From Allobosea sp. Tri-44 (GTDB taxonomy: Bacteria > Pseudomonadota > Alphaproteobacteria > Rhizobiales > Beijerinckiaceae), in the NCBI RefSeq assembly GCF_004123845.1, contig NZ_NBDP01000042.1, positions 248,001-312,000 of the forward strand: DNA of 64,000 nt, read 5' to 3'. Shown piece after piece: positions 1-11,003 of this stretch. A model generated the notes under the pieces. That model was not told the origin of the DNA, ran no database searches, and saw only the letters and a program-made list of their open reading frames with translations. Within the stretch, counting starts at the first letter, position 1, and every line of letters starts with the position of its first letter. A program made the translations under genes and the position numbers.

Positions 1-2
1 TC

Positions 3-2555
<2,553 letters not shown>

Positions 2556-2582
2556 CCGCCGCCGTCTCGTTGCGAGGCGATG

Positions 2583-3485
2583 TCATGCGGTCAGGAACTC
2601 TTCCGCCGCAAAATCGACGAAGGCGCGCAATTTGGGTGAGGCATACCGGCTCGCGGGCCACATGACGCTGAGCTTCGTTCGCGCCTTCAGGTAGTCGTCG
2701 AGGACGCTGATGAGCGAGCCGCGCTGCAATTGTTCGGCGACGGATAGATCGGGAACGCAGGCTATGCCGAGCCCGCTTTCGGCGAGGCCGATTTGCGCTT
2801 CGAGCGCGTTCGTCACCACGCTGATCGGCATGTCGATCAGCACGGGCTCGCCCTTTCTGGACAAGGGCCATTGGTCGAGCTTGCCGGTGGAGGCGTAGCG
2901 ATAGACGAGGCGGGAATGCCGGGCGAGATCTTCCGGCGTTTCCGGCTTCCCCATCTCGCGGAAATACTCCGGCGAGCCGACGATCGCCCGGCGGAAATAA
3001 CCGAGTGTGCGGGTCATCAGCCGGGAATCGGCATGCTCTCCGGTACGGATCACCACATCGAAGCCCTCGCCGATCACATCGACTATCCGGTCGGTGGCAT
3101 CCAGCTCCAGCTCTACCTCCGGGTAACGTCGTTTGAACGCGGCGAGTTTCGCCATCGGCATCATGCTCATCGACGGCAAGCTGACACGCAGCTTGCCTTG
3201 CGGCGCCGTTTGGCTCTGTGACAGCTCCAGCTCGGCAGCTTCATATTCGCAGAGAATGCGCCGGCAGCGTTCGAGGAAGATCGCGCCCTCCGGTGTCAGC
3301 GTGACGCTGCGGGTCGAACGGTGGAACAGCCGTGCGCCAAGCCGATCCTCCAGACGCGCCACGGCCTTGCTGACGGCCGATGCCGAGATGCCGAGCTTGC
3401 GGCCGGCTTCAGTGAAACCACCGGCATCGGCCGCATGCACAAAGGCGAAGAGCGCTCCAAGGCTGTCCATACCGCGATCAATCAT
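2583..3485 (-). CDS. LysR-family transcriptional regulator
   Basis: 300 residues, the normal length for the family. An N-terminal winged helix-turn-helix (roughly residues 6-65, with AGRKLGISASAVSKAVARLE as the recognition region) is followed by a periplasmic-binding-protein-like effector domain. It is divergent from the MFS transporter at 3588 with about 100 bp between the starts, the classical arrangement for a LysR protein controlling the neighbouring transporter; this is inferred from layout. The effector cannot be read from the sequence. A second start five codons in (MDSLGALF) is equally possible, since neither has a clear ribosome binding site. Confidence 0.9.
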   Translation of the reverse strand: MIDRGMDSLGALFAFVHAADAGGFTEAGRKLGISASAVSKAVARLEDRLGARLFHRSTRSVTLTPEGAIFLERCRRILCEYEAAELELSQSQTAPQGKLRVSLPSMSMMPMAKLAAFKRRYPEVELELDATDRIVDVIGEGFDVVIRTGEHADSRLMTRTLGYFRRAIVGSPEYFREMGKPETPEDLARHSRLVYRYASTGKLDQWPLSRKGEPVLIDMPISVVTNALEAQIGLAESGLGIACVPDLSVAEQLQRGSLISVLDDYLKARTKLSVMWPASRYASPKLRAFVDFAAEEFLTA

Positions 3486-3587
3486 GCATGACGGAAATGT
3501 CCAAAGTGTTGTGAATTGTGTCCTGTTTTTCGGTTATTGGGAACCGACTACCTCAAGCGCCCACACATCTTCGAAAGCGCTCTGCCC

Positions 3588-4787
3588 ATGACATCCGCGA
3601 CGAACACGATATCGGCAGGCTCGACAGGTGCGAGGCTGCCGCTCGGCGGCCTGCTGGCGCTCGCCATGGCCGCCTTCATCACGCTCCTGACCGAAATCCT
3701 GCCATCGGGACTGCTCCCGCAAATGGCTGAGAGCCTTGGACAATCCGAGGCGCTGATCGGCCAACTCGTTACCGTCTACGCGGTCGGCTCGCTCCTCGCG
3801 GCTATTCCCTTGACGATCGCCACACAGAATTGGCGGCGGCGTACGCTGCTGCTGATCGCCATTGGCGGCTTTGCTGTCGTCAACACGGTGACGGCCATCT
3901 CCGACAGCTATGTCGTCACGCTGGTCGCGCGTTTCGTCGCCGGCATGAGTGCAGGCCTGCTCTGGGCACTGGCGGCTGGCTACGCCGCGCGGATGGTGCC
4001 CGAGCATCTGCAGGGTCGCGCGATCGCCATCGCCATGGTCGGTGCGCCGCTTGCCCTCTCGCTCGGCATTCCGGCGGGAACACTTCTCGGCACGATCCTG
4101 GGCTGGCGCTGGACCTTTGGCGTGATGAGCGGGCTGACGGTGCTCCTGGTCTTCTGGGTGCTGGCCAAGGTGCCCGATTTTCCCGGCCAGAAGCGGGGTC
4201 AGGAATTCGGGCTGAAGACGGTCTTCGTGCTGCCGGGCCTGCGGCCGGTCCTGTTCGTGGTCTTCGCCTATGTGCTCGCCCACAACACCCTCTACACCTA
4301 TATCGCGCCTTTCCTGGCGCCGGCCGGGATCAAGGACCGGACCGATGCCGTGCTGCTGATCTTTGGCATCGCGTCGCTGTTCGGCATCTGGATCACCGGC
4401 GTCTTGATCGATCGCTGGCTGCGCGAACTGGTTCTCGCGAGCATCGCGCTGTTCGGTCTTTCCGCGCTGGCGCTGGGTGTTGCGGGCACGATGCCGGAGG
4501 TGGTCTATGGCGCGGTTGCCGTCTGGGGGCTGGCCTTTGGCGGGGTCGGGACCCTGTTCCAGGCCGCGTCCGCCAAGGCTGCCGGCAATGCGGCGGATGT
4601 CGCGCAGTCGATGCTGGTCACGACATGGAACCTCGCCATTGCAGGTGGCGGCGTGGTCGGCGGATTGCTGCTGGGCAGTTTCGGTGTGGCGACCTTTCCG
4701 TGGGTGCTGGCGGCGCTTCTCGCCGTAACATTCGTGGTTGCATGGTCTGCAAAGAGCGATGGCTTTCGAGCCGTCACACCCAGATAA
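3588..4787 (+). CDS. MFS transporter, drug/sugar efflux (DHA1-like)
   Basis: A 399-residue polytopic inner-membrane protein with about 12 hydrophobic segments, of the size and style of AraJ/YdhP-type proton-driven efflux carriers. The loop after TM2 carries TQNWRRRTLL, a typical MFS basic loop, and TM4 has RFVAGMSAGLLWA. I chose the start at MTSATNT because the 24 codons upstream of it are not transporter-like and lie in the shared regulatory gap with the LysR gene. The substrate is unknown. Confidence 0.88.
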   Translation: MTSATNTISAGSTGARLPLGGLLALAMAAFITLLTEILPSGLLPQMAESLGQSEALIGQLVTVYAVGSLLAAIPLTIATQNWRRRTLLLIAIGGFAVVNTVTAISDSYVVTLVARFVAGMSAGLLWALAAGYAARMVPEHLQGRAIAIAMVGAPLALSLGIPAGTLLGTILGWRWTFGVMSGLTVLLVFWVLAKVPDFPGQKRGQEFGLKTVFVLPGLRPVLFVVFAYVLAHNTLYTYIAPFLAPAGIKDRTDAVLLIFGIASLFGIWITGVLIDRWLRELVLASIALFGLSALALGVAGTMPEVVYGAVAVWGLAFGGVGTLFQAASAKAAGNAADVAQSMLVTTWNLAIAGGGVVGGLLLGSFGVATFPWVLAALLAVTFVVAWSAKSDGFRAVTPR

Positions 4788-4811
4788 CTCCCATTGGCGC
4801 CGTGAAGGGGC

Positions 4812-4976
4812 AGGCGCGGGGAACCCTCTCCCGGAGGGAGAGGGCAGGGTGAGGGGTAGGCCGTTTGCCCAGTTCCGCGAGGCCTGACCGCATGGTCGGG
4901 TTCAGGCTCACGTTTCCAGTCCGAACACCTCACCCCTACCCCTCTCCTTCCAGGAGAGGGGATCCCGCGCCCCTCC
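4812..4976. repeat. Inverted pair of REP-like palindromes (BIME-like)
   Basis: Left arm 4812-4861 and right arm 4926-4976 are near reverse complements. Each contains its own small palindrome (CCCTCTCC..GGGAGAGGG) followed by the GGGTGAGGGG tail. The same unit recurs at 55354-55400 and as an inverted pair at 62202-62358. The element fills the gap between the MFS gene and the frameshifted gene and may serve both as a stop. Confidence 0.75.
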
Positions 4977-4987
4977 AATGAAGCTGC

Positions 4988-5372
4988 TCACCCGCCGCAA
5001 CGCTGTACCATCACAGCAAAGCCCTTTTGCCCGCCGGCGAGCGGGAAGTTTTTAGTCTCACCCTCGATGCGCAGCGTGAGGCTCTGCCCCTTGCGCAGCA
5101 CCGAGTGGAGGGCCGGCGTCAACGTCGTCATCGCCTCGAAATGATTGCCCATCTCGTCGCTGACGAGCTTCATGCGCAGATCGGCCTCGCCGCCGCTCGA
5201 CGAGAACCTGGCGGTGGTGGCGGTGCTGATCGTCCGTCTGCGGCATCTCATAGAAGACGACGATACCCTCGCCATCCTGCCGGATCCCCCAGCTCAGACC
5301 GTCCTTGGCCAGAGCAGCGGCGGTCTGGAGCGCCAGAGCGGGCGCCAGCAGGAAGATTGCCCTCGGGATCAT
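4988..5372 (-). pseudogene. Small exported protein, broken by a frameshift
   Basis: The 5' part (start at 5372, alternatively 5393) encodes a clear signal peptide, MIPRAIFLLAPALALQTAA-ALA, then KDGLSWGIRQDGEGIVVFYEMPQTDD. Around 5225-5245 the coherent sequence jumps to another frame, which continues as ARFSSSGGEADLRMKLVSDE and ends in GQKGFAVMVQRCGG before a stop at 4988. Neither frame alone gives a whole protein, and the joined product would be about 128 residues, periplasmic. One inserted or deleted base explains it; I cannot distinguish a real mutation from a sequencing error. I do not recognise the family. Confidence 0.65.
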
Positions 5373-5441
5373 CGTCGTTGTCCTTGTCGCCATTGATCGC
5401 CGCGCCCTTGCGCCGGACAGGCGACAATTCGCGGCTTGCAC

Positions 5442-5480
5442 CGTCATTGCGGATGGCTTCGCTGCGCGCCCGATGACGGC
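5442..5480. repeat. Degenerate GTCATTGCG-type palindromic repeat
   Basis: CGTCATTGCG, a short spacer with GGCTTCGCTGCGCG, then GATGACGG. It is a decayed relative of the complete element at 33511-33600, located upstream of the frameshifted exported-protein gene. Confidence 0.4.
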
Positions 5481-5502
5481 AAAATCGAGCGCGCATAGCA
5501 AA

Positions 5503-5524
5503 CAGGCCGCCCGAAGGCGGCCTG
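5503..5524 (-). terminator. Intrinsic terminator after the Na/Pi cotransporter
   Basis: On the minus strand: CAGGCCGCC, tetraloop TTCG, GGCGGCCTG, then TTTGC. A perfect 9-bp stem with a stable UUCG loop, 27 bases past the stop of the cotransporter. The T-tract is short. Confidence 0.6.
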
Positions 5525-5550
5525 TCCACAACCCGGTGATGTCAACCTGT

Positions 5551-7260
5551 TCAGGCCGGAACGGCGGCGGCGCCGAAGTCGCCGGCTTCGCGGGTCTGCT
5601 TGCCGGTTTCCGTCACGGGCACGACACGCGAGACCGAGCGGCGCTCTTCATCGATGCGCTCGATCAGGAAATAAGCGCGTTCGGCCGAGCCGAGCAACGC
5701 CAGGATCGCGCCGCGCTCGACCCAGGGCAGCTCGGCGCCGAGGCGCAGGCAGCGCTCGCGGACAGCCGTGAGGGCGGAGATGCGCGGCTCGGCCGCGGCG
5801 GAGACGGCAGGCGCGTCCTGCCCGGCCGGAACGATGGCGCGCATCGCCTCGGCGACCTGATCGACGACGCTGTCGACGATCTCGCGGCCAGGCGCGCCGA
5901 AGGGCTGGCGCTCGATGCGGCGGGCGATCTGGTAGAGCGTCTCGCCGAGGCTCGCGGTGAAGTCCTCCTCCTCGATCAGGCTTGCGACCAGATCGGCGCG
6001 GGCATAGGGCATTTCGGCGCTGAACATGCCGGAGGTGTAGGCGCGGATGTCGCGGTTGAGCACGTCGATTGCAGTGTAGAGCTCGTCGCTCTTCTCCGGC
6101 GCATCCGGCTTGTTGCGGGCGATGTCGAGGAAGAGATGCGCCGCCTGGAGATAGCGGCCGGTCTCCTGCTGGATGTTCGCGACGGCATGGCCATGATCGG
6201 TCGCCTTGGCGAGGAAACGCGGCTGCGAGTAATCCTCGCGCTCGTCCGTCGCCGTGGCGCCGACCTTCATCAGCACGCGCTCGAAGACGCCGACGAAGGG
6301 GAAGAGCAGGACGGTGTTGAAGATGTTGAAGAAGGTCGAATAGAGGCCGATCGCGACCGGGATGAGCGGGAAGGTTTCCTTGCCATCCTTGATGACCGGC
6401 ACGCTCGGATCGCCGCCGAACCATTGCATCGCCCAGGTCAGCACGTCCATCGAAACGAAGAAGAGCGGGATGGTGATTGCGACGCCGATGATGTTGAAGG
6501 AGATATGGGCGTAGGCGGCGCGCTTGGCGTTCTTGGTCAGGTTGAGCGAGGCCATCCAGGAGGTGATGGTGGTGCCGAGGTCGGCGCCGAGCGAGAAGGC
6601 GACGGCGGTCTTCCAGTCGAGGATGCCGGCGGCGCCGAGGCCCATGACGATGCCGATCGTCGCCGAGGAGGAGTGGATCATCGCGGTGATGCCGGCGGCG
6701 ATCAGCACGCAGTAGAGCAGGCCGATATAGCCGTCGGCCTTGAGCGAGGAGATGACGCCCATCACCTCCGGCATCGCGCGCAACGGGCGCAGGCCGCCGG
6801 TCATCAGGTTGAGGCCGTAGAAGATGAGCGCGAAGCCCATGCAGGCGAGCGCGATGTTCTTCACCTTGTCGGTCTTGGCGAAGATGTGCACCAGCGCGAA
6901 GATACCGGCGAGGAACAGGCCGAGCGGGCCGAGCGGCAGGGCGATCAGGCCGTTGCCGAGGGTCGTGCCGATATTGGCGCCCATGATCACGCTGATCGCG
7001 GGGCGCAGGCCGATGACGCCGGCGTTGACGAGGCCGACGACCATGACGGTCATCGCGGTCGAGGACTGGATGATGCCGGTGATGAAGGTGCCGGCCAGGA
7101 CGCCCTTGACCGGCGTGCCGGCGATCTTGGCGAGCAGCGCCCGCATCTTGTTGACGGCGAGATTCTGAATGCCGTTGCTCATGAATTCGAGGCCGAGCAT
7201 GAAGATGCCCAGGCCACCGATCACAGGCACGATTACCTGCGTGAAGATATCGACTTGCAT
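5551..7260 (-). CDS. Na+/phosphate cotransporter family protein with PhoU-like tail
   Basis: 569 residues. The N-terminal membrane half has the duplicated NaPi-II signatures: QSSTAM followed by GANIGTT near residues 65-97, and HSSSAT followed by GADLGTT near residues 190-230. The C-terminal soluble part, from about residue 350, is helical and PhoU-like, as in the YjbB/NptA group. It should move phosphate across the inner membrane with sodium; YjbB of E. coli exports phosphate, so the direction is open. It stands alone, with a terminator downstream and no Pho-regulon partners next to it. Confidence 0.9.
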   Translation of the reverse strand: MQVDIFTQVIVPVIGGLGIFMLGLEFMSNGIQNLAVNKMRALLAKIAGTPVKGVLAGTFITGIIQSSTAMTVMVVGLVNAGVIGLRPAISVIMGANIGTTLGNGLIALPLGPLGLFLAGIFALVHIFAKTDKVKNIALACMGFALIFYGLNLMTGGLRPLRAMPEVMGVISSLKADGYIGLLYCVLIAAGITAMIHSSSATIGIVMGLGAAGILDWKTAVAFSLGADLGTTITSWMASLNLTKNAKRAAYAHISFNIIGVAITIPLFFVSMDVLTWAMQWFGGDPSVPVIKDGKETFPLIPVAIGLYSTFFNIFNTVLLFPFVGVFERVLMKVGATATDEREDYSQPRFLAKATDHGHAVANIQQETGRYLQAAHLFLDIARNKPDAPEKSDELYTAIDVLNRDIRAYTSGMFSAEMPYARADLVASLIEEEDFTASLGETLYQIARRIERQPFGAPGREIVDSVVDQVAEAMRAIVPAGQDAPAVSAAAEPRISALTAVRERCLRLGAELPWVERGAILALLGSAERAYFLIERIDEERRSVSRVVPVTETGKQTREAGDFGAAAVPA

Positions 7261-7558
7261 GCTCTCGACTCCGTCAGGGGCGCTGCAGCGCTTTTCGGTC
7301 GGTCGGCACGGTCAAGGCTGTCCTGGCGAGCATCAGCCCGCGCAATCCTTGTGGAGCACGCGCGATGACTTCGGCCGACGTCCCCACCAACCTCGGCAAG
7401 TCCTAGGCAGGTCGTGCGACAATCGGGTGACTATGCGGCACTGCACCTGACGGCGAGAGCAACTGGTGCGATCTTCGATCTTTCGGGTCGCAATCACAGC
7501 AGCGTCGCGCCTTCCGGTTGCAGCCGAAAGGCGCGCGCTTGACTGTAGAAGATCGATC

Positions 7559-7948
7559 TCAGACTGCAGGTTCGTCGAGATCGAAGTGGAAGACCTTGGC
7601 GATGAGGCGCCAGTGCCCGTCGAGCCTGACGAAGCTCAGGAGATCAGTGAAGCGCTTGGGGCCGATGGCACATTCGACGCGGGCGAAGGCGGTCACCGGC
7701 CCGGCGAACTCGATCGAGAGGATGCGATCGCGGCGTGCCTCTCCCCGGCTGGCCGGGGAGGGACGTCTTTCGACCATGGGCAGGTAGGCATCCATGGTCA
7801 GATGGGTGAGGTTGCCCTCGCTGGCGCAGGCATAGATCGCCTGTGGATGGAAGACCCCGGCGAGCTTGCCGGCATCGCTGTGGTAGAGGCCGTCGAAATA
7901 GCACGTCAGCACCTCGACGAGTTCGGCGTAGCGGGGGTCGGCGCTCAC
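7559..7948 (-). CDS. NTF2-like / SnoaL-like protein
   Basis: 129 residues with the pattern of the putative lumazine-binding or SnoaL-like NTF2 fold: an N-terminal helix ending in YFDGLYHSDAGKLAGVFHP, and a C-terminal beta region RLDGHWRLIAKVFHFD. Its start overlaps the stop of the upstream GST gene by 4 bases (ATGA), so the two are translationally coupled and probably act together. Residues PSPASRGEA come from a REP-like palindrome inside the gene (7737-7765). Substrate and reaction are unknown. Confidence 0.8.
   Translation of the reverse strand: MSADPRYAELVEVLTCYFDGLYHSDAGKLAGVFHPQAIYACASEGNLTHLTMDAYLPMVERRPSPASRGEARRDRILSIEFAGPVTAFARVECAIGPKRFTDLLSFVRLDGHWRLIAKVFHFDLDEPAV
7737..7765. repeat. 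REP-like palindrome inside the NTF2-like gene
   Basis: CTCTCCCCGG-ctg-gCCGGGGAG is a palindrome of the same CCCTCTCC type as the intergenic repeats, here inside coding sequence and read in frame as PSPASRGEA. Confidence 0.5.
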
Positions 7949-8556
7949 TGGAGCAGGCCCTCGGCGCGCATCGCCTCCTGTACGCTGGCGCGGGCGCCAA
8001 TCCGTTCCATGAAGGCGCGCAGCTTCGGGAAGGCGTCGAGCGGGACGCCGCGGCTGTCGGACCAGTTGACGATGGTGAAGAGGTAGCCGTCGGCGACGGT
8101 GAAACGCTCGCCGAGGAGGTGGCTGCGATCATCGGCGAGGAGGGCTTCGATATAGGCGAGCTTCCTGGCGACGCGGGCCCGCGCGGTCGCCTTGCCATCC
8201 TCGGTGGTGTCGGGGAGGAAGAGCGGCGTGTAGGCCTTGTGAAGCTCGCTGCCGATGAAGTTCATGACCTCCTCGAGCCTGACGCGCTCGAAGCTGCCGG
8301 GCTTCGGCGCCAGATCGGCAGCGGGGGCGAGGTCGGCAATGTAACGGGCGATGATCGCGCCTTCGGTCAGCACGATGCCGTTCTCGAATTGCAGCGCCGG
8401 AACATAGCCCTTCGGGTTCAGCGCGGCGTAATCGGCGCCGGTCTCCGTCTTGCCGGCCAGAAGATCGACCTTCTCCAGGCTGAAAGGCAGCCCAGCCTCG
8501 CGCAGGGCGATATGGGGCGACAGCGAGCAGGCGCCCGGCGAGTAGTAGAGCTTCAT
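7945..8556 (-). CDS. Glutathione S-transferase, beta-class-like
   Basis: 203 residues, the normal size. The thioredoxin-fold N-terminus has YYSPGACSLSPHIALREAGL with the Cys near residue 10 that marks bacterial beta-class enzymes, then the cis-proline region PKGYVPAL and the TEGAIIARYIAD glutathione-binding stretch; an all-helical C-terminal domain follows. AGGAAA precedes the ATG. It is the first gene of a two-gene operon with the NTF2-like protein and is divergent from an HxlR-type regulator, which may control it. Confidence 0.92.
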   Translation of the reverse strand: MKLYYSPGACSLSPHIALREAGLPFSLEKVDLLAGKTETGADYAALNPKGYVPALQFENGIVLTEGAIIARYIADLAPAADLAPKPGSFERVRLEEVMNFIGSELHKAYTPLFLPDTTEDGKATARARVARKLAYIEALLADDRSHLLGERFTVADGYLFTIVNWSDSRGVPLDAFPKLRAFMERIGARASVQEAMRAEGLLQ

Positions 8557-8604
8557 GGCGGTTTCCTCATCCGCGTTGACGATGGCGGAGAGCTAGGCGG
8601 AAGT

Positions 8605-8629
8605 AGTTACCTCTGTATACTGGGTAACT
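8605..8629. promoter_or_regulatory. Inverted repeat in the gst/hxlR divergent promoter, candidate operator
   Basis: AGTTACC, 11 bases centred on GTATAC, then GGTAACT. A perfect 7-bp inverted repeat midway between the divergent starts at 8556 and 8681. Further GTAAC copies lie at 8634-8638 and 8660-8664. HxlR-type regulators commonly bind such sites beside their own gene. Confidence 0.5.
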
Positions 8630-8680
8630 TGTCGTAACTGCGTTTTCCGGTATCCTCCCGGTAACCGGAGGACCGTAGCT

Positions 8681-9046
8681 ATGGCCTTGAAACTCAGGAA
8701 GAACCGCGCCGCGGCGCAGCCCGAGACCTGCAATGTCGGCGCCTGTATGCAAGTGCTCGGCGGGGCCTGGACGCCGAACGTGATCTGGTTCCTGAGCGGC
8801 GGCCCGCGCCGCTTCGGGGAACTGCGGCGAGATATTCCGGCGATCTCGGCCAAGATGCTGAGCGCGCGCCTACGGGCGCTGGAGGGCAAGGGCGTCGTCC
8901 GGCGCAAGGTGGTGCCGACGAGCCCGCCCTCGACGGAATATGCGCTCACCGAACTCGGGCAGGAGTACGTACCGGCGATCCTCGCGATTGCCGAGGTCGG
9001 CGCCAAGCTGAAGGCGCAGGCCGCGGCGCGAGCGCAGGCAGCCTGA
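8681..9046 (+). CDS. HxlR-family winged-helix regulator
   Basis: 121 residues. The HxlR pattern is clear: Cys residues near 14-18, VLGGAWTPNVIWFLSGGPRRF, GELRRDIPAISAKMLSARL as recognition helix region, and the wing ending in EYALTELGQ. GGAGG lies 10 bases before the ATG. It probably represses or activates the divergent gst operon through the inverted repeat in the shared promoter; the Cys residues suggest redox or electrophile sensing, as in YodB/HypR relatives, but that is inference. Confidence 0.88.
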   Translation: MALKLRKNRAAAQPETCNVGACMQVLGGAWTPNVIWFLSGGPRRFGELRRDIPAISAKMLSARLRALEGKGVVRRKVVPTSPPSTEYALTELGQEYVPAILAIAEVGAKLKAQAAARAQAA

Positions 9047-9105
9047 ACCCTTTCTAAGATGCAATTCCGGACGCGAAACCGCTTCGCACTGTCGCTGGAA
9101 TGGCT

Positions 9106-9576
9106 TCAGCCCTTCGCCGCAGCTTCCAGCCCGGCGATGTCGAGCTTGACCATCTGCAGCATCGCCTTGGCGACGCGCTGGGCCTTGGCTCGGTCGGGAT
9201 CGCGGATCAATTCGCCCAGGCGCTTGGGCGTGATCTGCCAGGACAGGCCCCAGCGATCCCTAAGCCAGCCGCATTGCTCGATCATGCCGCCTTCGGCGAG
9301 CGCATCCCAGAGCCGATCGATCTCGGCTTGCGTTTCGCATTCCACCACGATCGAGAAGGTGTGGTTGAACGCATCGGAGCGCCATGCCTCGAAAGCCTGG
9401 TAACGTTGGCCGCCGATGGTGAAGGAGGCAATCTTGACGCTGCCGGCCGGCCCGCTCGGCGACTCCGCGGGCAGGGCGCTGGTCCATTCGAGCGCCGAGT
9501 TCGGGATCAGCGAGGTGTAGAGGCTGATCGCAGCCTCCATGTCCTTATCGAACCAGAGATTCTGGGTGACCTTCAT
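9106..9576 (-). CDS. VOC-family (PhnB-like) protein
   Basis: 156 residues. The sequence MKVTQNLWFDKDMEAAISLY, the FNHTFSIVVECETQAEID stretch and the CGWLRDRWGLSWQI ending are typical of the PhnB/3-dmu-9_3-mt branch of the vicinal-oxygen-chelate superfamily. I chose this start because GGGAGC sits at good spacing and the 47 codons further upstream are not VOC-like. Members of this group are usually small dimers; the actual activity of this branch is mostly untested. It stands alone. Confidence 0.85.
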   Translation of the reverse strand: MKVTQNLWFDKDMEAAISLYTSLIPNSALEWTSALPAESPSGPAGSVKIASFTIGGQRYQAFEAWRSDAFNHTFSIVVECETQAEIDRLWDALAEGGMIEQCGWLRDRWGLSWQITPKRLGELIRDPDRAKAQRVAKAMLQMVKLDIAGLEAAAKG

Positions 9577-9777
9577 CGCGATGCTCCCTGCTGCGCCATC
9601 AAGCCAGAGATAGGCCTGACGCTGCAAGGACGAACGCGGGGAGAAGGTTCCGACAAGGGCAGGGCGATTTTTCTGCTTGGGCCGTAAGGGGCGAGGGCGC
9701 CTCACCCCTCTTGGCATTGCTCACGCACCCCATGGGGGTGGAGTGGCCTCACTTCGCAGCGAGGCCGCTGCGTCAGC

Positions 9778-10125
9778 TCACCAGCGATCGTAGCGGGGGC
9801 GACCATAGCCGTCGCCATATCCGCGCCGGTAACCGTAACCGCCTCCATAGCCGCCACCGTAACCACGTCCGTAGCCGCGCCCGTAACCACCGCCGTAACC
9901 GCGCCCGTAGCCGCCACCGCGGCCATAACGCTGGCGATCCATATTGTTCTGGATGATCTGCATCCGCCGCAGCTTCGCGTCGCTGGCGGTGAACTCGGCC
10001 GGCAGCCTGTCGAGTTGCTGCGCGGTCGCGGAGGGAAGCGATCCGGTGAGCTCGGCAGCAGATGCGGTGCTGACCGCCGTGGCGGAGCCGATGAGCAGGG
10101 CAGCGGCGATCAATAGATGTCGCAT
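9778..10125 (-). CDS. Exported Gly/Tyr/Arg-repeat protein
   Basis: 115 residues: a signal peptide (MRHLLIAAALLIGSATAVSTASA), a short helical region with TASDAKLRRMQIIQNNMDRQ, then a low-complexity tail of GYGRGYGGGY-type repeats ending RPRYDRW. The DNA of the tail (about 9790-9925) is a matching imperfect tandem repeat of 12- and 18-base units. Start chosen at the signal peptide. Function unknown; Gly-Tyr-Arg tails occur in secreted or surface-associated proteins and in some RNA-binding proteins, but the signal peptide favours export. Confidence 0.72.
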   Translation of the reverse strand: MRHLLIAAALLIGSATAVSTASAAELTGSLPSATAQQLDRLPAEFTASDAKLRRMQIIQNNMDRQRYGRGGGYGRGYGGGYGRGYGRGYGGGYGGGYGYRRGYGDGYGRPRYDRW

Positions 10126-10432
10126 GAAAGGTCTCCTGATTTTGTTGAGGCGATGATCGCAGTCGCAATTGCAACGCCACCTGAACGGAATTGTTCGCTC
10201 GCGTTCAGCGAACGCGCGGGTCACGCGGCCGCTTCAGGCAAAAGCACGAGGGCCTTCAGCCGAATCTGCCCGCTTGCGGACGATGGTCTAAAGAAGGTTG
10301 CCGAAAGGTTGCGGCGCTGGCGAAAGCGAGTTCGGCGCCAGATGGACGGCGCGTCGCAGGACGGAGGGGCGTTGGCTAGCCGTGATGTCTGCTCAGGGGC
10401 CGAATGCGGACATTGGGCAACGGCTATATCTG
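10126..10432. other. 307-base gap with no recognisable gene
   Basis: Between two minus-strand genes. I see only short inverted repeats (for example TTCGCT..AGCGAA near 10195-10221 and GGCGC..GCGCC near 10315-10341) and no ORF with convincing coding character. It should contain the promoter of the Gly/Tyr/Arg-repeat gene. Confidence 0.4.
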
Positions 10433-10912
10433 CTATTGAGCGGCCAGTTTTGCCGTGCTCAGCTCCAAGAGTTCGGGAAAGGGTTCGCCGCCCCCACTGC
10501 AGAGAGCAAGATTACTCGTTGTGATCTCCGCTTCAAAGCTTCCAGGCTTTTCTGGCTTTGGTGTCACGACTACTCGCATGGTCTTGGGAACCGGAATGAT
10601 GTCGCTGACAGTCCAGCTCACACAATAGCCAAATTGCGGCTTTCCGGTGAAGAGCGCTCGTGACTTGTATGGCCCTGCGAAATGGGCGTCGCGGATTTTC
10701 CATTGCCCCCGCAACCAGTCTCTTCCGAGGCTGTGAGTATTGACGATCAAGTGCGCTACCCGCTTGCGGATCAGGGCGCTATCCGGGGGCTGGACACTTG
10801 CTTCCGTGGCTGCGCCCTGTTGGCCCCCCGACCGGACTTCCTGTTGGGCCTGCTGAGATACGCAACCCGTGAGCATGTATAGAACAGTGGTGCAGACAAC
10901 GAAACGAAGCAT
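10433..10912 (-). CDS. Putative lipoprotein of unknown function
   Basis: 159 residues with a lipobox (MLRFVVCTTVLYMLTGC, Cys 17), so it is probably lipid-anchored in the envelope. After a Gln/Gly-rich linker the mature part contains KIRDAHFAGPYKSRALFTG and FGYCVSWTVSDIIPVPKTMRV, which look like one small beta domain. I do not recognise a family. Codon use is less GC-biased than in its neighbours, and with the next gene it forms a short stretch of unfamiliar genes. Confidence 0.65.
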   Translation of the reverse strand: MLRFVVCTTVLYMLTGCVSQQAQQEVRSGGQQGAATEASVQPPDSALIRKRVAHLIVNTHSLGRDWLRGQWKIRDAHFAGPYKSRALFTGKPQFGYCVSWTVSDIIPVPKTMRVVVTPKPEKPGSFEAEITTSNLALCSGGGEPFPELLELSTAKLAAQ

Positions 10913-11003
10913 CGAATCCCCCTTTTTGGCGAAGCAGGGTACAGCATATTGGTCGGACGTCCGCTAGGGTCGCAAAAGGACGCAATAGATGTAGGATCGC
11001 GCG

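Noticed and set aside
5305..7368. 687-codon open frame on the plus strand opposite the Na/Pi cotransporter
   Set aside because: Asp/Glu/Arg/Gly-rich nonsense translation; the minus strand has a signature-complete transporter.
9790..9925. Tandem repeats resembling a CRISPR array
   Set aside because: Short GC-rich units with no spacers of even length, in frame and encoding the GYGRGY tail of an exported protein.
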